In this document: positions 16,415 to 24,505 of the stretch, one piece after another | Position numbering within the stretch: the first letter of the stretch is position 1 | Layout of the letters: the number at the start of each line of letters is the position of its first letter | NCBI RefSeq assembly: GCF_024730785.1 | Contig: NZ_CP102830.1 | Coordinates: forward strand, 3,410,001-3,474,000 | From: Pseudomonas sp. LS44 | GTDB lineage: Bacteria; Pseudomonadota; Gammaproteobacteria; Pseudomonadales; Pseudomonadaceae | Length of the DNA stretch: 64,000 bases | Direction: 5' to 3' | Position numbers and translations under genes: made by a program | Notes under the pieces: model-generated | The model's database searches: none | Seen by the model: only the letters and a program-made list of their open reading frames with translations | What the model was told of the DNA's origin: nothing

Positions 16415-16520
16415 TCCCCTCGCCCCTCCGGGGAGAGGGTTAGGGAGAGGGGGGGCAGATCACACCGCTCCTACCTGAGCCCTCTCCCCCGCCCCTCTCC
16501 CATAAATGGGCAGAGGGGAG
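16415..16520. repeat. CCCTCTCC-type palindromic repeat, family R5
   Basis: CCCCTCGCCCCTCCGGGGAG / AGGGTTAGGGAGAGG is followed about 50 bp later by CCTCTCCCCCGCCCCTCTCC and CATAAATGGGCAGAGGGGAG. Closely similar units lie at 24301 and 57576. Together with R2 and R3 units it fills the 345-bp gap downstream of the thiolase. Confidence 0.8.
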
Positions 16521-16527
16521 CCAGACC

Positions 16528-16619
16528 GTAGGTTGGGCTGAGCGCAGCGATGCCCAACGACCACGACCGATGTCGATGGGTATCGCTTCGCTCAACCTGC
16601 GCGGCCCGACCCATCCTCC
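16528..16619. repeat. REP-like repeat, family R2
   Basis: Begins GTAGGTTGGGCTGAGCGCAG with GCGATGCCCAAC inside and a degenerate complementary right half (GGTATCGCTTCGCTCAACC...CCATCCTCC). Confidence 0.7.
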
Positions 16620-16651
16620 AAAGCTGTTCAACGTCTCGCGATCCGAGATCT

Positions 16652-16684
16652 GGTGGAAAATGCTTCGCAGTTTTCCACCCTACG
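16652..16684. repeat. REP-like repeat, family R3 (GGTGGAAAA...TTTTCCACC)
   Basis: GGTGGAAAATGCTTCGCAG followed by TTTTCCACCCTACG forms one hairpin with CTTCG near the loop. The same unit occurs at 24077 and, in variant form, at 19680. Confidence 0.75.
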
Positions 16685-16707
16685 CGAACGGGCAGGCTGC
16701 AAATCCC

Positions 16708-17217
16708 TCAACGCCGCCGAAACAACGGCCGCGGTTCGATCACCGAGCGGCCGTACTGCACGCTCATGCCGGCCAGACCGAGCAGTGCATCGTCCACCGA
16801 CTTGTCGGCACGCACCGCGAAGGCATCGAAACCGCACTGGCGCATATGGCTGAGCTGATCGCGCAGCACCTCGCCGACCGCGCGCAACTCGCCGCTCCAG
16901 CCGAGGCGCGAGCGCAGCAGATACGCTTGGCTGTAACCGCGACCATCGCGAAAACTGGGAAAGTCGACGGCCAGCAGCGGCAACGCCGACAGGCAGGCGA
17001 CCAGGCTTTCCACCTCATCGTCAGGTGCCAACCACAGGCCATCCGCGCTGGGCTCGCGACCGGCCAGTACTGCATCGCTCTGCCGTTCGCGCCACACGGC
17101 CAGGGGTAGAATCAGCGGTCCCGACGCGTCCAGCTCTTCCGCCTCGCGCACCAGCTGCCAAGGATCGTCCTGCACCACCTGCGCCGCGCCATCCAGCAAC
17201 TTGATCAGGTTGTTCAT
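16708..17217 (-). CDS. DUF934 protein, partner of sulfite reductase
   Basis: The 169-residue soluble protein (MNNLIKLLDGAAQVVQDDPW at the N-terminus; DFPSFRDGRGYSQAYLLRSR in the middle) matches the DUF934 family that almost always sits next to cysI/cysH-type genes in proteobacteria. Its biochemical role is not established; a part in assimilatory sulfite reduction is inferred. Its ATG overlaps the cysI stop codon (ATGA), so the two are translationally coupled. Confidence 0.88.
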   Translation of the reverse strand: MNNLIKLLDGAAQVVQDDPWQLVREAEELDASGPLILPLAVWRERQSDAVLAGREPSADGLWLAPDDEVESLVACLSALPLLAVDFPSFRDGRGYSQAYLLRSRLGWSGELRAVGEVLRDQLSHMRQCGFDAFAVRADKSVDDALLGLAGMSVQYGRSVIEPRPLFRRR

Positions 17218-18884
17218 GCCGGTTGCTCCTGCGCCCGATAGATCTGCGCCTTGAACGGCTCCAGGCCGACGCGCGCACAGGTGTCGACGAATGCTTCGCC
17301 CTCCTCGCGGCGCTGCAGATAGACCCGGATGATCCGCTCGATCACCTCCGGCACCTGTTCGGCGCTGAACGCCGGGCCGATCACCTTGCCCAGCGCGCTG
17401 GCGTTGCCCTGGGCGCCGCCGAGGGTGATCTGGTACCACTCGCTGCCGTTCTTATCCACGCCGAGGATGCCGATATTGCCGATGTGGTGGTGCCCGCAGG
17501 CGTTCATGCAGCCGGAGATATTCAGGCTCAGCGCGCCGATGTCATGCAGGTAGTCGAGATCCTCGAAACGCTGCTGGATCGCCTGGGCGATAGGGATCGA
17601 TTTGGCGTTGGCCAGCGCGCAGTAATCACCGCCGGGGCAGGCGATGATGTCGCTGAGCAAACCGATATTCTCCGTCGCCAGCCCGGCTGCCGTGGCCGCC
17701 TGCCAGAGCGCGAACAACTGGTTTCGCGGCACGTCCGGCAGGACCAGGTTCTGTTCGTGGCTGACGCGGATTTCGCCGCAGCCGAAGCGCTCGGCCCAAT
17801 CGGCGACCGCCTCCATCTGGGCCGCGGTGATGTCCCCCGGCGGTGCGCTGGCTCCCGGCTTGGTCGACAGCACCACGCTGGCGTAGCCGGCGACCTTGTG
17901 CGGCTGCACGTTGCGCGTAAACCAGCGGGCGAAGGCCGGTTCGCGCTGTAACTGGCTGCCGAAATCGAGGTCGACAGCGGGCTGTGCCAGATAACCCGGC
18001 GGCAAGAAGTGCGCGGCGACCCGCGCGTATTCCTCAATCGTCAGCTCGGCCGGACCGTCCTTGATCTGCGCCCACTCCTCCTCCACCTCACGCGCGAAGG
18101 CCTCGGCGCCCAGCGCCTTGAGGAGAATCTTGATTCGCGCCTTGTACTTGTTGTCGCGCCGGCCGTGGCGGTTGTAGACACGCAGGACGGCCTCGACATA
18201 GCTGAGCAGGTGACGCCACGACAGACCGTCACGGATCGCCACGCCGATGATCGGCGTGCGCCCCAGGCCGCCGCCGACCAGCACGCGCAGGAGCAGTTCG
18301 CCGTCGCCATCGCGGTACAGCTGCAGGCCGATGTCATGCACCTGCACCGCGGCGCGCTCCTCACGGGCGGAGCTCAGCGCGATCTTGAACTTGCGCGGCA
18401 GGAACAGGAACTCCGGGTTGACCGTCGACCATTGGCGCAGCAGTTCCGCCAGCGGTCGCGGGTCGAGCAACTCGTCGGCTGCCACGCCGGCGAACGCCTC
18501 GGTGGTGACGTTGCGCACACAGTTGCCGGAGGTCTGGATCGCATGCATTTCCACCTCGGCCAGCCACTCGAGGATGTCCGGCACCTGTTCCAGCTCGATC
18601 CAGTTGAACTGAATGTTCTGCCGCGTGGTGAGGTGGCCGTAACCCCGGTCATATTCACGAGCGATGTGCGCCAAAGTGCGCAGCTGCACGGACGACAAGG
18701 TGCCGTAAGGGATCGCCACGCGCAGCATGTAGGCGTGTTTCTGCAGATACAGGCCGTTCTGCAACCGCAGCGGCAGGAATTCTTCTTCGCTCAGCTCATC
18801 GCTGAGGCGGCGGCGCACCTGATCGCGGAACTGCGCGACGCGCTCGCGTACCAGCGCGTGGTCGTAATCGTCGTATTGATACAT
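17214..18884 (-). CDS. cysI: Assimilatory sulfite reductase hemoprotein (siroheme/[4Fe-4S])
   Basis: The 556-residue protein reduces sulfite to sulfide for cysteine synthesis. It has two sulfite/nitrite reductase ferredoxin-like halves and the four cysteines for siroheme and the 4Fe-4S cluster: CPGGDYC (C-x5-C) and SGCMNACGHHH (C-x3-C). The N-terminus MYQYDDYDHALVRERVAQFR matches the Pseudomonas CysI family; nitrite reductase is the alternative reading, but the DUF934 partner and the length favour sulfite. The start at 18884 is set by this conserved N-terminus. Confidence 0.9.
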   Translation of the reverse strand: MYQYDDYDHALVRERVAQFRDQVRRRLSDELSEEEFLPLRLQNGLYLQKHAYMLRVAIPYGTLSSVQLRTLAHIAREYDRGYGHLTTRQNIQFNWIELEQVPDILEWLAEVEMHAIQTSGNCVRNVTTEAFAGVAADELLDPRPLAELLRQWSTVNPEFLFLPRKFKIALSSAREERAAVQVHDIGLQLYRDGDGELLLRVLVGGGLGRTPIIGVAIRDGLSWRHLLSYVEAVLRVYNRHGRRDNKYKARIKILLKALGAEAFAREVEEEWAQIKDGPAELTIEEYARVAAHFLPPGYLAQPAVDLDFGSQLQREPAFARWFTRNVQPHKVAGYASVVLSTKPGASAPPGDITAAQMEAVADWAERFGCGEIRVSHEQNLVLPDVPRNQLFALWQAATAAGLATENIGLLSDIIACPGGDYCALANAKSIPIAQAIQQRFEDLDYLHDIGALSLNISGCMNACGHHHIGNIGILGVDKNGSEWYQITLGGAQGNASALGKVIGPAFSAEQVPEVIERIIRVYLQRREEGEAFVDTCARVGLEPFKAQIYRAQEQPA

Positions 18885-19050
18885 GCCAATGGCCTCATCA
18901 GCGGCCCTCTGTGCGGGGCTCAGCGTGAGGCGACTATGGCGTGGTGGCGTGGTGGCGGGGATACGTAACAGACTCAGATCCAAAGAGAAAAAGCAGATCA
19001 GATGGCGTTCAGGCGGCGCACCCCTGCAGCTACGCCCGCCCTGACCGAGA

Positions 19051-19464
19051 TCAGCGCAGATGCACCGGCGGGATCGCGTAGGTCCCCACCACGTGGGCGA
19101 CGGGCTCTTCGCCACCTTCCGAATACAGCGACACCTCGCCAATGGCCAGCGTCTTGCCAACCTTCATCAGCCGGCACTCGCCGATGATGCGCTTGCCCGC
19201 CTCCGGCCTTCTCAGGAAGTTGATGGTCAGGTTGGTGGTAACCGCCAACGGCACGATGCCGATCTCGCCGAGCACCGCGACATACAGCGCCACATCCGCC
19301 ACCGCCATCAGCGTCGGCCCAGACACCGTACCGCCGGGACGCAGTTCAGACTCGCCGATTTCCTGCGAGACCGTGGCGCACTTATCGCCGACGGCTTCGA
19401 TGGCGATTCTGGAGTGGGGGAATTCGGTTTTGATGAAGTCGGCAATTTGTTGTTTGGTTGACAT
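19051..19464 (-). CDS. PaaI/YbgC-type hotdog-fold thioesterase
   Basis: The 137-residue protein has the hotdog PaaI layout: LRPGGTVSGPTLMAVADVAL (catalytic loop and helix), then NLTINFLRRPEAGKRIIGEC and a final SLYSEGGEEPVAHVVGTYAI strand. It probably hydrolyses an acyl- or aryl-CoA thioester; the substrate is unknown. ATG 19464 is preferred because the longer reading starts at TTG. It is a single gene between cysI and the repeat/attC region. Confidence 0.88.
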   Translation of the reverse strand: MSTKQQIADFIKTEFPHSRIAIEAVGDKCATVSQEIGESELRPGGTVSGPTLMAVADVALYVAVLGEIGIVPLAVTTNLTINFLRRPEAGKRIIGECRLMKVGKTLAIGEVSLYSEGGEEPVAHVVGTYAIPPVHLR

Positions 19465-19639
19465 GGTCGGGTCCAAGGAATGGCTAATAATTAGGTTTGT
19501 GGCTGTCTAGCGAACGAAGGGGTGCGAGGTTGAATTCTGTAATGACCACTCTCCGCGCCACACTCTATGCCAAGTAAGGCGCGGCGGTAATTGGACATGA
19601 CGGCTCACCCTTGAGCGTTGCGTTGCGGGATACATTGAT

Positions 19640-19730
19640 GGTGGACAAGTAAACGTTGTCCACCCTACCTCTCGATCCCGTAGGGTGGAAAACCGCGAAG
19701 CGTTTTCCACCGCAAGTTATCCACGCTACC
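19640..19730. repeat. REP-like repeat cluster, family R3 variants
   Basis: GGTGGACAAG...CTTGTCCACC-like halves (19640-19668) are followed by GTAGGGTGGAAAACCGCGAAG / CGTTTTCCACC (19680-19712) and TTATCCACGCTACC. It abuts the attC-like site starting at 19732. The rest of the 329-bp gap after the thioesterase (19465-19639) holds nothing I recognise apart from that gene's leader. Confidence 0.65.
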
Positions 19731-19731
19731 T

Positions 19732-19799
19732 CGCTAACGATTAAGCTAAGGGGCGGGCTTTAGCCCGTCCCAGCGAACGAAGTGAGCGATTTGTTAGGC
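19732..19799 (-). mobile_element. attC-like integron recombination site closing the orphan gene cassette
   Basis: Read on the minus strand, the 68-bp site starts GCCTAAC (fits RYYYAAC, and contains the gene's TAA stop), continues AAATCGCTCAC, has an inner hairpin GGGACGGGCT-AA-AGCCCGCCCC, then CTTAGCTTAATC and ends GTTAGCG (GTTRRRY with two mismatches). The outer CTAAC/GTTAG arms pair. Size and order of the boxes are those of attC sites. Confidence 0.65.
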
Positions 19800-20627
19800 G
19801 CTCCCAATTCGTTTCACTACTTGATTCATAGTGTAATGTACGAATTGCGACCCAAGCTCGGTTAGCTGATAGGGTTTTGTATTTTCAAAAGCAGACTCCA
19901 TTGTGCTAGATGAACTGCCTTTGAAACTGCTCTTTGCGGGCGTTTTCTTTACAAACTCACCGTGGTAATTTGTTTCCCTATACTGCCTTATAACGCCGCC
20001 AGTGCTTAAATCTCTAATTAGTAGCTTGAATAAATCCGCTTCTGCGCCATCTTCGCGCGGTATTACGCTACTTACAGACTTCCATATGCCCAAACGAGTG
20101 ATGCCATTGCTTTGATAAATGGCACGAATGACTTTGAAATGAATTTCATGGTATTGATCAAGCCAGTCATTAAAAAGCCGAATTAGGTCATCCGGACACA
20201 TGTTTGTGGAGGCTGAGTTGGAGATAAGATTAACAATGTATTCTTTTTTCTCTTTAGTTTCAGCATTATCCCAGCTTTTGAACGCGCGCCGCACTAGCGA
20301 GAGGTACTCTTCTGAATTTATTCTACTTTCTAGCTGGTCAGGTACTGTCTCTAATCGCTCAGTAACCTCATCTAGAGAAATCATGAGTCCTTCTATTTTG
20401 TGCTTGTGTACTTTTAGCCATTCCTGATACAGCTCATTTACTTCGTCTTGCTCTGGGTCTCCAGAAAACTCTTTCTGCGCCGAAATTATTGGCCCTACCC
20501 AAGGAATTGAGCTCATGGCATTTGCAATTACTCTGTAGTATCTCTTCCACTTGCTTCTATTTTTAATAATAGCAAGATCATAGACAATAAATTCTTCTGT
20601 TCGAATATGTTTATCTTCATTGTCCAT
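19794..20627 (-). CDS. AT-rich orphan protein, probable integron cassette gene of unknown function
   Basis: The 277-residue protein is encoded at much lower GC and with different codon choice from all neighbours, a sign of transfer. The layout has a hydrophobic segment at 32-50 (RVIANAMSSIPWVGPIISA), a charged helical or coiled-coil stretch at 60-105, a helical part around KKEYIVNLISNSAS (128-140), and a probable winged helix at 165-218 (GITRLGIWKSV, LLIRDLSTGGVIRQYR) ending QLTELGSQFVHY. This could fit abortive-infection-alpha/DUF4393-like proteins, but I cannot confirm that by eye. The ATG follows GGAG, and the stop lies inside an attC-like box. No partner gene is present. Confidence 0.75.
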   Translation of the reverse strand: MDNEDKHIRTEEFIVYDLAIIKNRSKWKRYYRVIANAMSSIPWVGPIISAQKEFSGDPEQDEVNELYQEWLKVHKHKIEGLMISLDEVTERLETVPDQLESRINSEEYLSLVRRAFKSWDNAETKEKKEYIVNLISNSASTNMCPDDLIRLFNDWLDQYHEIHFKVIRAIYQSNGITRLGIWKSVSSVIPREDGAEADLFKLLIRDLSTGGVIRQYRETNYHGEFVKKTPAKSSFKGSSSSTMESAFENTKPYQLTELGSQFVHYTMNQVVKRIGSA

Positions 20628-20644
20628 GGCTAATCTCCGGTTGT

Positions 20645-20765
20645 GTCTAACTGGGCTTATAAACCAATTGGTGCATATCACGCCAAACGGGGTTGGTGGG
20701 TACATGCCACGCACAACACAGGCCGCAGCAAACGGAAAGGCAACAGTGGCATATGGCGGTTATGC
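20645..20765 (-). mobile_element. Possible upstream attC-like site / cassette boundary
   Basis: On the minus strand GTTAGAC (20651-20645, fits GTTRRRY) lies 18 bases before the orphan ATG, where a cassette boundary is expected. About 110 bp further upstream, GCATAAC (20765-20759) could be the matching opposite box, with GGGCATAACC / GGTTTATAAGCCC partly pairing inside. The GTTAGAC box is good; the rest is weaker. Confidence 0.4.
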
Positions 20766-20923
20766 CCCATAACGAAAAATCCGTATTCGCAATGTTTTGC
20801 CGAGCCCGAGGTTAGCGTGGCCGATTGAGCAAACACAATCGCCCAATTCCACTACTTCCCTACCACCCCAAAACGACTGTCCGTCGTTAACCCGCGACAA
20901 CTAATCCTCCCTTCCTTTGATAG

Positions 20924-21028
20924 CTCCCACGCTCCAGCGTGGGAGCACCGACCCGCGGCGCTCTGCGCCGCAGGCCCGAGCCGGACGCTGAGCGTCCTGG
21001 GAGGCATTCCCACGCGGAGCGTGGGAAC
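20924..21028. repeat. TCCCACGCTCC-type palindromic repeat, family R6
   Basis: TCCCACGCTCCAGCGTGGGA at the left and TTCCCACGCGGAGCGTGGGAA at the right are two hairpins around GGCGCTCTGCGCC and GACGCTGAGCGTC palindromes. In the 547-bp gap before ccoG this repeat occupies the right half and the attC-like site the left half. Positions 20766-20923 are moderately AT-rich with no recognisable gene. Confidence 0.75.
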
Positions 21029-21174
21029 CATCAGGATTCTCCCTTCCTGCACCAGCCGGATCGGCCACACCCCATCTGATCCGTTTTTTATTCGCCGATC
21101 TGAATCTGTTACTCAATCAGCCTTGCGCGGACCATTCGCCTCATTCCTAGAAAGCTCTGATGAGGCTTAATGCC

Positions 21175-22590
21175 ATGACCGAACGCATCCCCGCCCGGAT
21201 CGTCGAATCCATCGATCCCCAGCCAATCCGCCTGACCCCGTCCCTGGCCGGCGGGCCGATCCACACCCGCAGTTTCAGCGGCCAGTTTCGCAATCTGCGG
21301 CGCTACGGCGCCGGCCTGCTGTGCCTGTTGTTCTTCGGCACGGCCTGGCTGGACTGGGACGGGCGCCAAGCGGTGCTGTGGAATCTCGCCGAACACCGCT
21401 ACTACATCTTCGGCGCGACCTTCTGGCCGCAGGATTTCATTCTCCTGTCGGCGTTGCTGATCATCTGCGCATTCGGCTTGTTCGCCATCACCGTGGTCGC
21501 CGGGCGGGTCTGGTGCGGCTACAGCTGCCCGCAGAGCGTGTGGACCTGGATGTTCATGTGGGCGGAAAACCTCACCGAGGGTGAGCGCCACCAGCGTATT
21601 CGCCTGGATGCCGCGCCTTGGTCGCCGAGCAAGTTGCTGCGCCGTAGCGCCAAACACGGTCTGTGGCTGGCACTCAGCCTGGCCACCGCACTGACCTTCA
21701 TCGGCTACTTCACGCCGATCCGGCCGCTGGCGCTGGAGCTGTTCAGCCTGCAACTGGAAGGCGCCGAGCTGTTCTGGATTTTGTTCTTCACCGGCGCGAC
21801 CTACCTCAACGCCGGCTGGCTGCGCGAGAAAGTCTGCGTGTACATGTGCCCCTACGCACGCTTCCAGAGCGTGATGTTCGATCAGGACACCCTCACCGTG
21901 GCCTACGACGCGGCGCGCGGCGAAGGCCGCGGACCGCGCAAGAAAGGCAGCGACCATCGCGCCGCCGGCCTCGGCGATTGCATCGACTGTCAGCTGTGCG
22001 TGCAGGTTTGCCCGACCGGCATCGACATCCGCGACGGCTTGCAGGTCGACTGCATCGGCTGCGCAGCGTGTGTCGACGCCTGCGATTCGATCATGGACAA
22101 GATGGGCTACGAGCGCGGCCTGGTGCGTTACGCCTCGGAACGCGAGCTGCAGGGCGGCAGCACGCATTGGCTGCGCCCTCGCCTGCTCGGCTATGCCGGC
22201 GCCCTGCTGCTGATGCTTGGCGCGTTCGTCTGGGCGCTGGATGTGCGTCCGCTGGTATCGCTCGAAGTAGCCCGCGACCGCAGCCTGTTCCGCGAGAACG
22301 CCGCTGGGCAGATCGAGAACGTCTATCGCCTCAAGCTGATCAACAAGACCCAGGAACCGCAGCGCTATGCCCTGGGCCTGCTGAATGAAGGGCCGTTCCG
22401 CCTGGAGGGCGCGCACCAGCAATTGCAGCTGGCGGCCGGGGAGATTCTTGAGTTACCGGTAAGCGTCACCCTGACCGCCGCTCAAGCGCCGGCCAGCACC
22501 ACGCCCGTGCAGTTTCAGGTGCGCAACCTGGCCGCTGCCGGCGAGCGGGCCCAGGCCGGCAGCATCTTCATCGCCCCCGCGCTGCGCTGA
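21175..22590 (+). CDS. ccoG: Cytochrome c oxidase accessory protein CcoG (polyferredoxin, FixG family)
   Basis: The 471-residue membrane protein needed for cbb3 oxidase maturation (CcoG/RdxA/FixG) has transmembrane segments near residues 44-62, 88-110 and 165-190, the motif RVWCGYSCPQSVWTWMFMW, a second VCVYMCPYARFQ, two 4Fe-4S ferredoxin clusters (CIDCQLCVQVCP, CIGCAACVDACD) and a C-terminal Ig-like domain. It helps reduce or deliver copper for the oxidase. ATG 21175 has GAGG about 9 bases upstream; ATG 21160 would add five residues. The ccoNOQP genes are not in this window. Confidence 0.93.
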   Translation: MTERIPARIVESIDPQPIRLTPSLAGGPIHTRSFSGQFRNLRRYGAGLLCLLFFGTAWLDWDGRQAVLWNLAEHRYYIFGATFWPQDFILLSALLIICAFGLFAITVVAGRVWCGYSCPQSVWTWMFMWAENLTEGERHQRIRLDAAPWSPSKLLRRSAKHGLWLALSLATALTFIGYFTPIRPLALELFSLQLEGAELFWILFFTGATYLNAGWLREKVCVYMCPYARFQSVMFDQDTLTVAYDAARGEGRGPRKKGSDHRAAGLGDCIDCQLCVQVCPTGIDIRDGLQVDCIGCAACVDACDSIMDKMGYERGLVRYASERELQGGSTHWLRPRLLGYAGALLLMLGAFVWALDVRPLVSLEVARDRSLFRENAAGQIENVYRLKLINKTQEPQRYALGLLNEGPFRLEGAHQQLQLAAGEILELPVSVTLTAAQAPASTTPVQFQVRNLAAAGERAQAGSIFIAPALR

Positions 22591-22654
22591 GCGTCGCATG
22601 GCCGCACAACTCCCCGTAAAGTGGCGGCACCTGCAGGCAGCTCGCGCGGACTCG

Positions 22655-24064
22655 ATGAAACGCTACGAACAATTCGCCGACCAGATCGCTCACCTGATCC
22701 GCTCCGGGGTGCTCGCCGCCGGCGACAAGGTGCCGTCGGTGCGGCATGCCAGCCGCACCTACCGGGTTAGCCCATCGACCGTGTTCCAGGCTTATTACCT
22801 GCTCGAAGATCGCGGTCTGATCAGCGCCCGGCCGCGCTCCGGCTACTTCGTCCGCGAACTGGCCGAGCACCCGCTGGCCGAACCGCAGGCCACTGCCCAA
22901 GCCGCGCGCACCACCTCGGTGGACGTCAGCGAGCTGGTGTTCTCGGTGCTCGGCTCGCTGAAAGACCCGCACACCGTGCCATTCGGTTCGGCCTTTCCGA
23001 GCCCTGAACTGTTTCCCCTCGCGCGCCTGGCGCGCTCGATGGCTCATGCCCTGCGCGACATGCCGGCGCACGCGGTGATCGCCGACATGACCGCCGGCAA
23101 TCCCGACCTGCGCCGGCAGATCGCCCTGCGTTACATGGCCAGCGGCGTGCGCCTGCCGTTGGAGGAGCTGGTGATCAGCAACGGTGCCATGGAGGCGCTG
23201 AACCTGTGTTTGCAATGCGTGACCAGCCCAGGCGATCTGGTCGCCATCGAGTCGCCGGCCTTCTACGCCACCCTGCAGGTGCTCGAACGCCTGCAGCTCA
23301 AGGCGGTGGAAATTCCCGTGCACCCGCGCGAAGGCATCGACCTGGCGACCCTCGCCGATAGCCTGGCGCGCCTGCCGATCAAGGCCTGCTGGTTCATGAG
23401 CAGCCTGCAAAATCCACTCGGCGCGAGCATCAGCGAAGACAACAAGCGCGCGCTGTACGAGCTGCTGCACCAGCATCAGGTGCCGCTGATCGAGGACGAC
23501 GTGTACGCCGAGTTGTATTACGGCAGCCAGCCGCCGAAGCCGGTGAAGAGCTTCGACCGCGACGGCTTGGTGATGCACTGCGGCTCGTTCTCCAAGAGCC
23601 TGGCGCCGGGCTATCGGGTCGGCTGGGTGGCTGGCGGGCGGTATGCCGAGCAGATCAGCCGGCTCAAGCTGATGACTACTATCTCGCCCTCGGTGCCGGC
23701 CCAAGCGGCGATCGCCGATTACCTGCAGCACGGCGGCTACGATCGCCACCTGCGCAAGCTGCGGCATGCCCTGGAAAGCCAGCAAGACGCCATGCTCGCC
23801 TCCGCCGCCCGACACTTTCCGCCGGGCACGCGAGTCAGCCGACCGAGCGGCGGTTACTTTCTGTGGTTCGAGTTCCCCGCGGCGGTGGATTCGCTGCAGC
23901 TGTTCCAGCTGGCCCTGGCCCAAGGCATCAGCCTCGCCCCCGGGCCGATCTTTTCCGCCACCCGCGGCTTTCGCAACTGCGCCCGCCTCAACCACGGCCA
24001 TCCGTGGACGGCGCAGAGCGAGCGGGCCATGGAAGTGCTGGGGCGGATTCTCGCGACGTTTTGA
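22655..24064 (+). CDS. MocR-type regulator: GntR winged helix fused to class-I aminotransferase
   Basis: The ~469-residue protein has an N-terminal GntR DNA-binding domain (LIRSGVLAAGDKVPSVRHAS then VSPSTVFQAYYLLEDRGLI) joined to a PLP aminotransferase-like domain with the lysine in CGSFSKSLAPGYRVGW. Such proteins sense PLP or amino compounds and regulate a nearby or distant gene. The start at MKRYEQFADQ is chosen because the domain begins there; ATG 22598, 7 bases after ccoG, would add 19 residues of low similarity. The close spacing suggests co-transcription with ccoG. The target is unknown. Confidence 0.88.
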   Translation: MKRYEQFADQIAHLIRSGVLAAGDKVPSVRHASRTYRVSPSTVFQAYYLLEDRGLISARPRSGYFVRELAEHPLAEPQATAQAARTTSVDVSELVFSVLGSLKDPHTVPFGSAFPSPELFPLARLARSMAHALRDMPAHAVIADMTAGNPDLRRQIALRYMASGVRLPLEELVISNGAMEALNLCLQCVTSPGDLVAIESPAFYATLQVLERLQLKAVEIPVHPREGIDLATLADSLARLPIKACWFMSSLQNPLGASISEDNKRALYELLHQHQVPLIEDDVYAELYYGSQPPKPVKSFDRDGLVMHCGSFSKSLAPGYRVGWVAGGRYAEQISRLKLMTTISPSVPAQAAIADYLQHGGYDRHLRKLRHALESQQDAMLASAARHFPPGTRVSRPSGGYFLWFEFPAAVDSLQLFQLALAQGISLAPGPIFSATRGFRNCARLNHGHPWTAQSERAMEVLGRILATF

Positions 24065-24076
24065 AGCCGTGCAAAC

Positions 24077-24175
24077 GGTGGAAAATGCTGCGCAGTTTTC
24101 CACCCTACGCGGGCAGCGATACGAACCGGCCAGCGCTGGCCTGACAGGGGTGGATAACGCTGTGCTTATCCACCA
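24077..24175. repeat. REP-like repeats, family R3, tandem pair
   Basis: GGTGGAAAATGCTGCGCAG / TTTTCCACCCTACG (24077-24109) is followed by GGGGTGGATAACGCTGTGC / TTATCCACC (24147-24173). It opens a 441-bp repeat-only gap between the MocR gene and the LysE gene. Confidence 0.7.
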
Positions 24176-24209
24176 CTCCGCCGGCCGATAATTCTCACAG
24201 GCGAGAACC

Positions 24210-24259
24210 GTAGGATGGGGCGGGCCGCGCAGGTTGAGCGCAGCGATACCCATCCTACG
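24210..24259. repeat. REP-like repeat, R2-related (GTAGGATGGG...CCCATCCTAC)
   Basis: GTAGGATGGGGCGGGCCGCG at the left pairs with GCGATACCCATCCTAC at the right, with GGTTGAGCGCAGC in the middle. Confidence 0.65.
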
Positions 24260-24300
24260 ATCCGGGTATGAATAGACGGCGGGGATTTCATGTTTCGTAT

Positions 24301-24401
24301 CCCCTCGCCCCGCCGGGGAGAGGGTTAGGGAGAGGGGTCGTGCAGACGCTACACCTCAGCCCTCTCCCCCCGCCCCTCTCCCATAAATGGGCAGAGGGGA
24401 G
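24301..24401. repeat. CCCTCTCC-type palindromic repeat, family R5
   Basis: Nearly identical in order to the unit at 16415: GGGGAGAGGGTTAGGGAGAG, spacer, CCTCTCCCCCCGCCCCTCTC and CATAAATGGGCAGAGGGGAG. In both places an R2 unit follows directly, so R5+R2 behave as a composite. Confidence 0.8.
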
Positions 24402-24426
24402 TCAGCGCACCGTATCGCCACAGACC

Positions 24427-24499
24427 GTAGGTTGGGCTGAGCACAGCGATGCCCAAAAAACCGATAGCGATGGGTATCGCTACGCTCGACCCACCCAAG
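24427..24499. repeat. REP-like repeat, family R2
   Basis: GTAGGTTGGGCTGAGCACAG with GCGATGCCCAA and a right half GGGTATCGCTACGCTCGACC; the layout matches 16528-16619. Confidence 0.7.
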
Positions 24500-24505
24500 C
24501 AGCAA

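Noticed and set aside
21109..22422. A 437-codon open frame opposite ccoG
   Set aside because: Antisense to all CcoG cluster motifs; repetitive Ala/Gln/Arg translation typical of shadow frames.
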